Positions 1 to 6,979 of a DNA stretch of 64,000 nucleotides are shown here, piece after piece. Source of the DNA: BOG-908 sp964244615 (GTDB lineage: Bacteria; Pseudomonadota; Alphaproteobacteria; Acetobacterales; Acetobacteraceae); assembly GCA_964244615.1 (NCBI GenBank), contig CAXTJP010000003.1, positions 24,039-88,038 of the forward strand, read 5' to 3'. Below the pieces are notes generated by a model. It searched no databases, was not told the DNA's origin, and saw only the letters and a program-made list of their open reading frames with translations. Position numbers and translations under genes: made by a program. Position 1 is the first letter of the stretch; every line of letters starts with the position of its first letter.

Positions 1-2
1 AG

Positions 3-1019
3 CTGGACCTCAACCCGTTCATGGTGCCGGGCAGCACCGTGGGCCAGGTGCTCGAACTCGGCATCGACGGGGTGAGGCTGGCCGCCGACCGCATCCGCGG
101 CGAAGGCGCGGTCGCCTACGTGCTGCCGCCTGGCACCCTGCGCGCCGGGTCGGACGCGGTGGTGGCCCTGCACATGCCGCAGGCCGCCCGCCCGGCCGAT
201 CTGGGCTTCGGCACCGACCGGCGGGCGCTGGGCTTCATGTTCCGCTCGGCCACGCTGCGCCGCATCGATACCCCACGCCCGGTGCCGCACCGCAGCCTGC
301 CGCCGATAGCGTTGCCGCAGAGCCGCGACGCCTCGGTGCTGGCACCCGCGCTGCTTGCCGGCACCGGGCTGGTGGCGGCCGAGCTGCTGGGCGATTTCGA
401 GAGCCTCGGCCACAACTGCGAGTTCGGGATCGCGCAGCGCCATTGCGGCGCCGAGCCGCTGGCACTGCTGCGGTTCTCGGGCATCACCCTGCCGCATTTG
501 CTGGCCGGGCTGGACGCCGGCTTCGCGGGGCTGGGCGACCCCGCGCAGGTCGAGATACGTCCGACCAGCGGCGCCCGGCCGGAGTTCATGATACACGACA
601 CCCGGCACGGCCTGTCGCTGCACACCATGCGCTACGTGGACGAGACCGATGCCGCCGCGCTGGCCCATGACGCGTCGCGGCACCTGGCCTTCCTGCATCG
701 CAAATTCACCGAGACGCTGGAATGCGACGGCCGGATCTTCGTGTTCCAGCGCCCCGGACAGCTGCTGGAAGCACAGGCAAGGCCGCTGCTGGCCAGGCTT
801 CAGGCGCGCGGACGCAACGCGCTGCTGTTCGTGGTCGAAGGCGACGAACACCCGCCCGGAACGGTGCAGGAGCTGGGCTACGGCTTCTTCCGCGGCTGGG
901 TGGACCGCGCGGCCCCGCCGGACAATGTCGGGCTGTGCAACCTGGCGGCCTGGATCAGCAACTGCACGAATGCACGCCGGCTGTGGGAGGTGCAGATCGC
1001 GATGGCGCGCGCAGGGTGA
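3..1019 (+). CDS. FESLG-family protein, 5' end outside window (putative papain-like fold)
   Basis: The reading frame is open from the window edge, so the true start lies upstream. The residues before the first ATG (position 21), LDLNPF, align with an internal stretch of the paralogue at 4354-5496, so that ATG is not the start. Architecture: a beta-rich N-terminal part, then the motif FESLGHNCEFG, then an alpha/beta C-terminal part ending near the NLAAWISN segment. Conserved with the paralogue are the Cys of the motif, GAEPL.LLRF and a downstream F-x-[IV]-H. The 'SLG.NC....QR' pattern plus a later His recalls DUF1796, a putative papain-like cysteine peptidase family; that link is inference. 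Its stop overlaps the GTG of the next gene, so the two are probably translationally coupled. Biochemical function unknown. Confidence 0.8.
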   Translation: MDLNPFMVPGSTVGQVLELGIDGVRLAADRIRGEGAVAYVLPPGTLRAGSDAVVALHMPQAARPADLGFGTDRRALGFMFRSATLRRIDTPRPVPHRSLPPIALPQSRDASVLAPALLAGTGLVAAELLGDFESLGHNCEFGIAQRHCGAEPLALLRFSGITLPHLLAGLDAGFAGLGDPAQVEIRPTSGARPEFMIHDTRHGLSLHTMRYVDETDAAALAHDASRHLAFLHRKFTETLECDGRIFVFQRPGQLLEAQARPLLARLQARGRNALLFVVEGDEHPPGTVQELGYGFFRGWVDRAAPPDNVGLCNLAAWISNCTNARRLWEVQIAMARAG

Positions 1020-2371
1020 CCGACAGGGCGCCACGCTGGGGCGGCGCGCCGGCGCAAATCGTCTTCGACGACGCGCATGTCCGCGTCGTGTTCAAGCCGG
1101 GCGGATCGGAGTTGCTGCTCGTGACGTTCGGCAACGCCGACAACCTGGCAAGCGGAACCAGGTTCTACGCCGACACCGTGGTGGAGAGGACGGGCCTGAA
1201 CTGCCTGGGCTTCATGGCCCACGAAGCCAACTGGTTTCCCGCCGACAGCATGCGTCGGGCGGCGCACGCGGTGCGATACACGCTGGCCGCCTTCGAACTG
1301 CGCATCGCCTATGCCAGTTCGCTGGGCGCCTACGCCGCGCTGAAGAACTCGGCGCTGCTGGGGCTCACCCATGCCGTCGCGTTCTGCCCGCAATGGTCGA
1401 TCGACCCGGCCGAATGCGCGGCGGAGGACAGCGGCTTTCGCGATCGTTACCGGCCCGAGATGGCGGGCATGGGCATCACGCCGCAGGACATGGCCGGCGA
1501 CGTCACGATCTTCACCGATCCGGGCTCGCCGTACGACGCCTATCACACGCGCATGATCGCCGGTCTGGCCCGGCACGCGCCCGCCTGCCGCGTGCGGGCC
1601 TGCCGCGTGCACCATGTGGGCCATCACGTGGCGCCGGCCCTGCGCGGGTCGGCGCTGGCGATGGACCTGATCACCGCGTGCAGGCTCGGACGGCCGGCCG
1701 CCGAGCTGTATGCGTTGATCAACCCCGTCCGGCGCGCCAGTGCGCAGCGGCGCCGCAACCTGATGCTCGCAGCGGTCGAGAGACATGCCGGGTTGTCGCT
1801 GCGCGCGCTGGGCTTTCTCGCGCGCGCCGGGCAGGTCGCGATCCTGGACGGGTCCAACTGCCTGACGCGGCTGTATCGAGCGCTGCTCGCCTCGCGGGGT
1901 GCCTCGTCCGCGGCCGCCGTGGTCGCGACGGTGATGCCGCACGTCTCGCCCGTCCGCGCCCGCCTGCTGCGCTGCGGTCCCGAGGCCGACGCAGGGCCCG
2001 CGCTGAGGTCCGCGCACGGCACCGTGTTGTACTACAGCGCGCTCGACGGCTGCCTGCTGCATGGCGCGTGGCCAGGCGAGGCGTCCGGCGTTCCGGGGCT
2101 GCATCCGGTCGTGCTCGACGGCCACGGACGGCTGGCGCTGCGCCTCACGGGGGAGACATTCATCTGTCGTTCGCCCGACTATCAGGTAACCGAACCGGTC
2201 TGCGCCGCCGGCGCGGATCTGTGCTTCGAAGCCCGTCCCGCCGGCGCCGGCGGCCTCTGCTTCGTCGCGGCCGAACGCTACCTGACCGCCCTGCCCGACG
2301 GCACGGTTTACCGGATCGAAGCCGTGGCTTCGACGTGGGAGCGGTTCACCTGCGAAACCGGAACGGTCTGA
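1016..2371 (+). CDS. alpha/beta-hydrolase-like protein with C-terminal beta-rich domain
   Basis: 451 codons from a GTG that overlaps the previous stop (GTGA); the open frame runs further upstream, but that part is a shadow of the preceding gene. It is collinear with the product of 10719-12077: nucleophile-elbow-like ASSLGAY (Ser about 102), TDPGSP (Asp about 168) and VGHH (His about 203) sit where the other protein has GESMGGY, FDPLSP and SGHS. This suggests a catalytic triad, although the elbow lacks the first Gly of GxSxG. The last ~120 residues (from about 335) look beta-rich, perhaps a fascin- or trefoil-like carbohydrate-binding module. No signal peptide or membrane span is seen. Pairing with a FESLG protein suggests a joint role, perhaps in surface polysaccharide metabolism; the substrate is unknown. 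Confidence 0.75.
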   Translation: MTDRAPRWGGAPAQIVFDDAHVRVVFKPGGSELLLVTFGNADNLASGTRFYADTVVERTGLNCLGFMAHEANWFPADSMRRAAHAVRYTLAAFELRIAYASSLGAYAALKNSALLGLTHAVAFCPQWSIDPAECAAEDSGFRDRYRPEMAGMGITPQDMAGDVTIFTDPGSPYDAYHTRMIAGLARHAPACRVRACRVHHVGHHVAPALRGSALAMDLITACRLGRPAAELYALINPVRRASAQRRRNLMLAAVERHAGLSLRALGFLARAGQVAILDGSNCLTRLYRALLASRGASSAAAVVATVMPHVSPVRARLLRCGPEADAGPALRSAHGTVLYYSALDGCLLHGAWPGEASGVPGLHPVVLDGHGRLALRLTGETFICRSPDYQVTEPVCAAGADLCFEARPAGAGGLCFVAAERYLTALPDGTVYRIEAVASTWERFTCETGTV

Positions 2372-2610
2372 AGGCTGTCGGCCGGCGCAAGACGATATTG
2401 TGCCTGCTTGAAGAGGATTGTGACAGTGTTGCGACGTAGCTTTGCGGGCCAGACGCGCATCGCCATCGAACTGAGAGTCGTTATCACTGGCTACGGATGC
2501 AAATCACTCGCATTAGCACCAGTATTCGACCGTAGACTTGCGTCCTCAAAACTTCTGTGCTTACCCTCTGTCCTGCGGTTACTGATCGTGGTCGCCAAGG
2601 AGTTCGCGAT

Positions 2611-2826
2611 ATGTCGATGTCCCACACGCAAGACGTAGCCTGCACCAAGTGCAAGTTCTTCGACGACCATGCCGCCAAGGCGCAGGTTGACGATGGCCTG
2701 TGCCGCTTCAACCCGCCCGTCACCCAGCCGAGCGCAGACGCGCATGGCGTGTGGCCCGTGGTTTCCGCCACGGACTGGTGCGGACATTTCAGCATCGACA
2801 CGCTCGCCGCCGGTTCTGCCGACTGA
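2611..2826 (+). CDS. small cysteine-rich conserved hypothetical protein
   Basis: 71 residues. The ATG at 2611 is chosen because AAGGAG lies 8 bases upstream; an earlier in-frame ATG at 2557 has no such site. The product has a C-x2-C pair near residue 11 (ACTKCKFF), a third Cys in GLCRF and a fourth in the closing DWCGHF, with a WPVVSATDW stretch between them. Four spaced cysteines with aromatic neighbours suggest a small zinc- or iron-binding knuckle. It resembles short uncharacterised proteobacterial proteins of the form CxxCxFF...CRF.P...WP.V...DWCG.F. It stands alone in a disturbed stretch, so context gives no clue to function. Confidence 0.7.
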   Translation: MSMSHTQDVACTKCKFFDDHAAKAQVDDGLCRFNPPVTQPSADAHGVWPVVSATDWCGHFSIDTLAAGSAD

Positions 2827-3205
2827 CGCGCATCGACCGTCCCACCGATGATGGTTTACGCGCGCGAGGAGGACGTGGATCGTTAGTGCCGGTAATCTTT
2901 GCCGATCCTGCGTGGGCTTGGCATCACAACGGTAGTCTTGCCACCCCCCGACCAAGCAAGTCGGACCGCCTTTAGCGCGACAGCGCGCTGAGGCTGTTGC
3001 TTTACAAAGTGCCCCTGCTGCCGGCTGGAAGTCGAGCACCCTCGAACAGGAACGGGGGTCAAACGGCCGGCATGATAGGGCTCGAAGGGTGCTCGAGGTC
3101 CGGGCACTCTTCAAGGCAGCGCATAAATGTTGTCTCGACGGTCCCGCAAGCCACGTGACCGGCTGCGATCGATTGAAAGGGTGAGGCGAAGTTGCAGGTC
3201 GTGCC
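2827..3205. other. 379-bp stretch without a recognisable gene
   Basis: Lies between the cysteine-rich gene and the secreted-protein gene. Base composition is more even than in the neighbours and all six frames are broken by stops. Together with the relics at 3746-4314 it looks like decayed DNA of a disturbed region. I see no clear promoter, terminator or RNA; an AAAGGG tract at about 3176-3181 is too far from the next ATG to be its ribosome-binding site. Confidence 0.4.
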
Positions 3206-3691
3206 ATGAGGCGCTCCGCAGCCCAACTGGCGTTGGCGACTTGCTTGCTGGCTGCAAGCGTCATCCCGGTCGAGGCGCAGACGGCGGCGGCGTTGAGCGT
3301 ACAGGTTGGTCGGGATGGCGCAAAGCACGTGGTAGACAAGTTCTACAGCGCGCACGGACATGCCTGGGCTGAAATGCTCGCCAAGATTTCGTCGGGCGAC
3401 ACAGCATGGCTGAATGTTGCGGTGGCGTTGTTAAAAGGAACAGATGCAGGAAGCGGGGAGGATTTGCGTTACGCAGTCTCCAAAGCGCTGTTGCGCAACC
3501 CGACCGGCGTGTTGCGCCTGGCAGCGCCGGCGTTCGGACTGGAGAATGTATGCAGCGTGCCAGTGATCGAGCCGACGAAGGCGGAGGTTGGGCATTATCT
3601 CGCGCAGGGGAACGCGGCGCTGAAACGGGTGACCGCGGGCGACATCGCGATGGCTGCACAGCAATGCCGGGCGTATTTGAATAGGACGTAA
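3206..3691 (+). CDS. secreted hypothetical protein with signal peptide
   Basis: 161 residues. The N-terminus is a typical Sec signal peptide: MRRS, a hydrophobic core (LALATCLLAASVIPV) and a likely cleavage site after VEAQ near residue 25. The mature part is mostly helical-looking, with two Cys (in NVCSVP and QQCRAY) that could form a disulphide in the periplasm. No family is recognised. A GCAGG lies a little upstream of the ATG and serves as a weak ribosome-binding site. It lies in a region with pseudogene debris, so it may be a recent arrival or a rapidly evolving gene. Confidence 0.6.
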   Translation: MRRSAAQLALATCLLAASVIPVEAQTAAALSVQVGRDGAKHVVDKFYSAHGHAWAEMLAKISSGDTAWLNVAVALLKGTDAGSGEDLRYAVSKALLRNPTGVLRLAAPAFGLENVCSVPVIEPTKAEVGHYLAQGNAALKRVTAGDIAMAAQQCRAYLNRT

Positions 3692-3745
3692 GCGGCAGTC
3701 CATTCCAATTACGCGATTGCAGAATTGCCGCTAGCGTCACGCATA

Positions 3746-3850
3746 GCGGCTGGGTGGACCGCGCGGCCCCGCCGGACACTGTCGGGCTGTGCAACCTGGC
3801 CACCTGGATGAGCAACTGCGTCAATGCGCGCCGGCTGTGGGCGGTGTAGA
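3746..3850 (+). pseudogene. duplicated fragment of the FESLG gene C-terminus
   Basis: These 105 bases match 892-996 of the first gene without gaps, about 10 mismatches by eye (about 90% identity). Read in the matching frame they encode RGWVDRAAPPD... through ARRLWAV and end in TAG. Nothing upstream matches the rest of the gene, so this is a relic of a duplication or of recombination between paralogues, not a gene. Confidence 0.85.
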
Positions 3851-4024
3851 CGGCCAATGTCGGATAGTCAGCCAAGCCTGCATGACACACGTAGAGATTA
3901 GCAGGCTGCGAGCCGGCCTGAGGCCTGTCACAAATTCTACTCATAACGAGCCGGACCAAGTCACCGACATCCGCACCTCATCAATTTCCGGTCCGTCCAG
4001 CTCAACGTCAAAAACGGTTTTCAA

Positions 4025-4314
4025 CTCGACGATGATGTGTACGCGGAAATCTGGTTCCAAGATGAGGCCAGAGAACCAGCGGCCAACACAGAAATGATGC
4101 ACGCAGGTGGTGGTGCCGGACATCGTCCTGCTGCGCCTGCCGCCCTACAGCCCAGAGCTGAACCCCATGGAGAATGTCTGGGACGACCTGCGCCAAAACA
4201 CACTCCGCGCCCTGGTCTGAGACAGCTACGACGAAATTGTGCAAGCATGCAAAACCGCGTGGAACTGGCTCATTGCCAGCCCGCCCGCATGACCACAATC
4301 GGCACGCGCGAATG
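4025..4314 (+). pseudogene. IS630-family transposase remnant
   Basis: Two pieces of an IS630-type DDE transposase are readable in different frames. Around 4046-4072 the frame gives EIWFQDEAR, which carries the middle catalytic Asp. From 4107 another frame gives VVVPDIVLL, LPPYSPELNP, MENVW and, after in-frame stops at 4218 and 4290, the usual tail ending IGTRE. The stretch normally lying between EIWFQDEAR and VVPD is missing, so an internal deletion and frameshift inactivated it. No intact terminal inverted repeats were identified. It marks an old insertion between the two FESLG paralogues. Confidence 0.85.
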
Positions 4315-4353
4315 AGCGTGTGTCAGCCTCTAGGCGGCCTAGTATAAGTCTGA

Positions 4354-5496
4354 TCAGACCAACTCGTGCCGCTGAACGTAGGCGTTCGTCAGCACGCTGA
4401 GCCAGGCATCTTGGGTGGCGTAGTTCCTGTGGTCCACCTGGCCGAGATGGCCGCGCAGGAAGCCGGGCATCAGGCAGTCCACCTGGCCCGTCCTGGAAAC
4501 TTCCCCATGGGTCGTCCACAGCAGCGTGCTGGGTCCGCTGTGTCGCAGCGCGCAGAACACCGCCAGCGCTTCGGCTTCGGTGATCGGCTCGCCGCGTGTC
4601 AGCACGAAGATCTTTGTCGCGTTCTGCAGATCCTCGTCGAACTTGCGCCGTAGAAACGCCAACCTCCGGCATTGCTCGCGCAGCACCGCCGCGTGGGTCG
4701 TTTCTTGCGGCGTCTTTCCCACGCTGTACCAAAGATAATAGAGCTGCTCGTGTACTTTAAATTCGGGCTCGGGAGGGCCGGACACGAAGATCCGTGTCGT
4801 CTCCGGTGCGCCGATATCGGCGAAGCGCGCCATCAGCCCGTCCACCAGCTTGTGCGTGACCACGCCCGCGAACCGCAGCAGGCCAAGCGGTTCGGCGCCG
4901 AAACTGCGCTGCACCGTGCCGAACTCGCAATCGTGGCCGAGGCTTTCGAAGCGCGTCACCAGTTCGACGGGTGCCAGACCGGTGCACCGTGCCGCGAGGT
5001 CCTGCATCGACCCGTCCGCCACGATCGCGGGCAAGGCTCCCAGCGTGGACACCGGAACAGCCGGACCGTCGCGGCAAAACACACGTATGCTGGACACGCC
5101 GAGCGCCAGCGCCTGGCCGTCTCGATACAGGCCGCCGGCCGGGCGTGGCGCGCGGCTGCTCAGATGGGTGAAGCTCAGGACCGCCGTGTCGCCGCTCGAC
5201 AGGGCAGCTGGCGCCGGCACCGCCAGAACACGTCGGTCCCGCATCTGCAGCGTCGTCAGCAGCCGGCCGTTGATCGCCAGCATGACCGTCTGGCTGGGCA
5301 GGGCGCCGGGGTCGCACCAAGGGGCAGCGTCCAGAACGACGATGTGGTCCAACCCGGATCGCCACGGCAGGGCAACGCTGCTTTCCGGACCGATCGACCA
5401 GCGGTGGCCGGGCTCGACCTCGCCCCACCCGGAGACGACGTGTTCGGCACTCCGGCCGCCGCGTCCAAACCCGATATCAGCAAGCAGCCTGATCAA
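4354..5496 (-). CDS. FESLG-family protein, complete copy
   Basis: 380 residues. Start is TTG at 5496 because AAGGAGG stands a few bases upstream; the open frame continues upstream only as a shadow of the flavoprotein gene. Domains: N-terminal beta-sandwich-like region (about 1-150), motif FESLGHDCEFG at 183-193 (Cys190), GAEPLGLLRF, then F-K-V-H (His249), then an alpha/beta region with KIFVLTR and LLWTTHGE. It matches the truncated protein at the window start over its whole visible length. The conserved Cys and His would fit a papain-like active site as in DUF1796 (inference). It lies 23 bp downstream of the flavoprotein gene on the same strand. Function unknown. Confidence 0.85.
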   Translation of the reverse strand: MIRLLADIGFGRGGRSAEHVVSGWGEVEPGHRWSIGPESSVALPWRSGLDHIVVLDAAPWCDPGALPSQTVMLAINGRLLTTLQMRDRRVLAVPAPAALSSGDTAVLSFTHLSSRAPRPAGGLYRDGQALALGVSSIRVFCRDGPAVPVSTLGALPAIVADGSMQDLAARCTGLAPVELVTRFESLGHDCEFGTVQRSFGAEPLGLLRFAGVVTHKLVDGLMARFADIGAPETTRIFVSGPPEPEFKVHEQLYYLWYSVGKTPQETTHAAVLREQCRRLAFLRRKFDEDLQNATKIFVLTRGEPITEAEALAVFCALRHSGPSTLLWTTHGEVSRTGQVDCLMPGFLRGHLGQVDHRNYATQDAWLSVLTNAYVQRHELV

Positions 5497-5519
5497 CGCG
5501 CCTCCTTCGGCGCCTGAGC

Positions 5520-6932
5520 CTACCGCCCGGTCAGGATCCGTTCCACCAGTTCGCGCACGCTCGGGATGTAGCCGTTCGAGTAGAACGGGTCGCTGCCGAA
5601 GCGGAACGCGTTGTGGCCGGCAAACATCAGGTTGTGATCCAGCGCCGCCTCGTCGTCGCGCGCATGGGCGATGTCCTGCAGCGTCTTCTGGATGCAGAAG
5701 CTGCGCGGATCGGCTTTCTTGCCGTTGGTGAAATCCGGCTCCTCCTGGCTCCAGTTGGAGAAGCGGCAGGTGCTCAGGCAGCCCATGCAGGCGACCTGGT
5801 CGGTGATGATCTGGGCGGACTGCTCGGGCGTGACAAAGATCAGGGTCGCGTCCGGCGTGCGCAGCGCCTCGGTGTAGCCGTCCGACTCCCACTGCCGGAT
5901 GCGGCCGAGATCGCCGGGCGCGAGGTACACCGGGCGCTTGCGTGGGCCCACCCCGTACTCCGCCACGTGCTCGCCGACCCGCTCGGTGGAGTAGGCGACC
6001 TGCCGGTCGGACCGGCTGCGCAGTTCCTGGATGAAGCCGTTGTTCACCGCGCTGGAAAAGAAGCCGGTGGGGCTGAACCGGTTGAGGAACACGTCGCCGC
6101 GCTTGAGCAGCGGCAGGCGCCGCTTCCAGCCCTCGCTGATGGGCGATTCCTGGGTCAGCAGCGGGCGCGTGCCGAACTGGAACGCGATCGGCCCCAGCTC
6201 CGGGTTGTCGATCCAGTCCTGCCACTCCTCCAGCCACCACACGCCGCCGGCCATGATGATCGGCGTCTGGTCCAGCCCGAAGGTGCGCATCAGGTTGCGC
6301 AGCGCCAGCACGCGAGGGAACGGGTCCTCGGGCTTGTCGGGCGCCTCGCCGTTGGACAGGCCGTTATGACCGCCGGCGAGCCAGGGATCCTCGTACACCA
6401 CGCCACCCAGGAGCGACGCCGCCTTGGAGTAGGCGCGCTTCCACAGCGCGTTGAACGCGCGCGAGGACGACACGATCGGATAATAGTAGACGCCGAAGCG
6501 CGCCGCGATGTCCGACAGGCGATACGGCATGCCGGCGCCGCAGGTGATGCCGTTGATCAGGCCGCGCGCGCCTTCGAGGACGCCGGTGATCACCCGCTCG
6601 GCGCCACCCATTTCCCACAGCAGGTTGGCGTGGATGCGGCCGCGGCCGCCGGAGGTCTCGTGCGCCTGGTGGGCCTGGGTGATGCCGCCGGTGATGGCGT
6701 ACTCCACCAGCTCCTCGTGCCGGTCGCGGCGCGTGCGGCCGTGATAGACCTGCGGGATCGGGTGTCCCTCGGCATCGTAGCTGTCCGGGTTGACCGCGCT
6801 GAACGTGCCGGCGCCGCCGGCCGACGCCCAGGCACCGCAGGTGAACCCGTTGGACACGGCGACGCCCTTGCCCCCTTCGATCAGGGGAAGGACGTCCACA
6901 CCGCCCATGCGTATCGCATTCAGCGCCTTCAT
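5520..6932 (-). CDS. nitronate monooxygenase-like FMN oxidoreductase
   Basis: 470 residues, TIM-barrel flavoprotein of the 2-nitropropane dioxygenase/nitronate monooxygenase superfamily. Recognisable parts: N-terminal SNGFTCGAWASAGGAGTFS, the GGITQAHQAHETSGGRG stretch, NGITCGAGMPYRL, PIIMAGGVWWLEEW (phosphate-binding GG of the barrel) and GPIAFQFGTRPLLTQES. A late CMGCLSTC cluster could bind metal or form a disulphide. The length exceeds the usual ~330-380 residues, so this is the longer subgroup whose substrate is not established. It is followed by the FESLG gene at a 23-bp gap and preceded by pnp at 47 bp on the same strand, so it may be read through from pnp. Confidence 0.85.
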   Translation of the reverse strand: MKALNAIRMGGVDVLPLIEGGKGVAVSNGFTCGAWASAGGAGTFSAVNPDSYDAEGHPIPQVYHGRTRRDRHEELVEYAITGGITQAHQAHETSGGRGRIHANLLWEMGGAERVITGVLEGARGLINGITCGAGMPYRLSDIAARFGVYYYPIVSSSRAFNALWKRAYSKAASLLGGVVYEDPWLAGGHNGLSNGEAPDKPEDPFPRVLALRNLMRTFGLDQTPIIMAGGVWWLEEWQDWIDNPELGPIAFQFGTRPLLTQESPISEGWKRRLPLLKRGDVFLNRFSPTGFFSSAVNNGFIQELRSRSDRQVAYSTERVGEHVAEYGVGPRKRPVYLAPGDLGRIRQWESDGYTEALRTPDATLIFVTPEQSAQIITDQVACMGCLSTCRFSNWSQEEPDFTNGKKADPRSFCIQKTLQDIAHARDDEAALDHNLMFAGHNAFRFGSDPFYSNGYIPSVRELVERILTGR

Positions 6933-6979
6933 CGACCTACCCTCGTGATGGCCGCAACAGGGCGCGCGCCGGTTGAGTG

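Noticed and set aside
2408..2638. 76-codon plus-strand frame before the cysteine-rich gene
   Set aside because: No motif or clear ribosome-binding site, and it overlaps the better-supported start at 2611.
2883..3361. Several short minus-strand frames between 2883 and 3361
   Set aside because: No ribosome-binding sites or recognisable motifs; partly antisense to the signal-peptide gene. Left as possible decayed DNA.
5497..6240. N-terminal extension of the FESLG gene at 4354-5496
   Set aside because: This part is an out-of-frame shadow of the flavoprotein gene; a good ribosome-binding site precedes the internal TTG.
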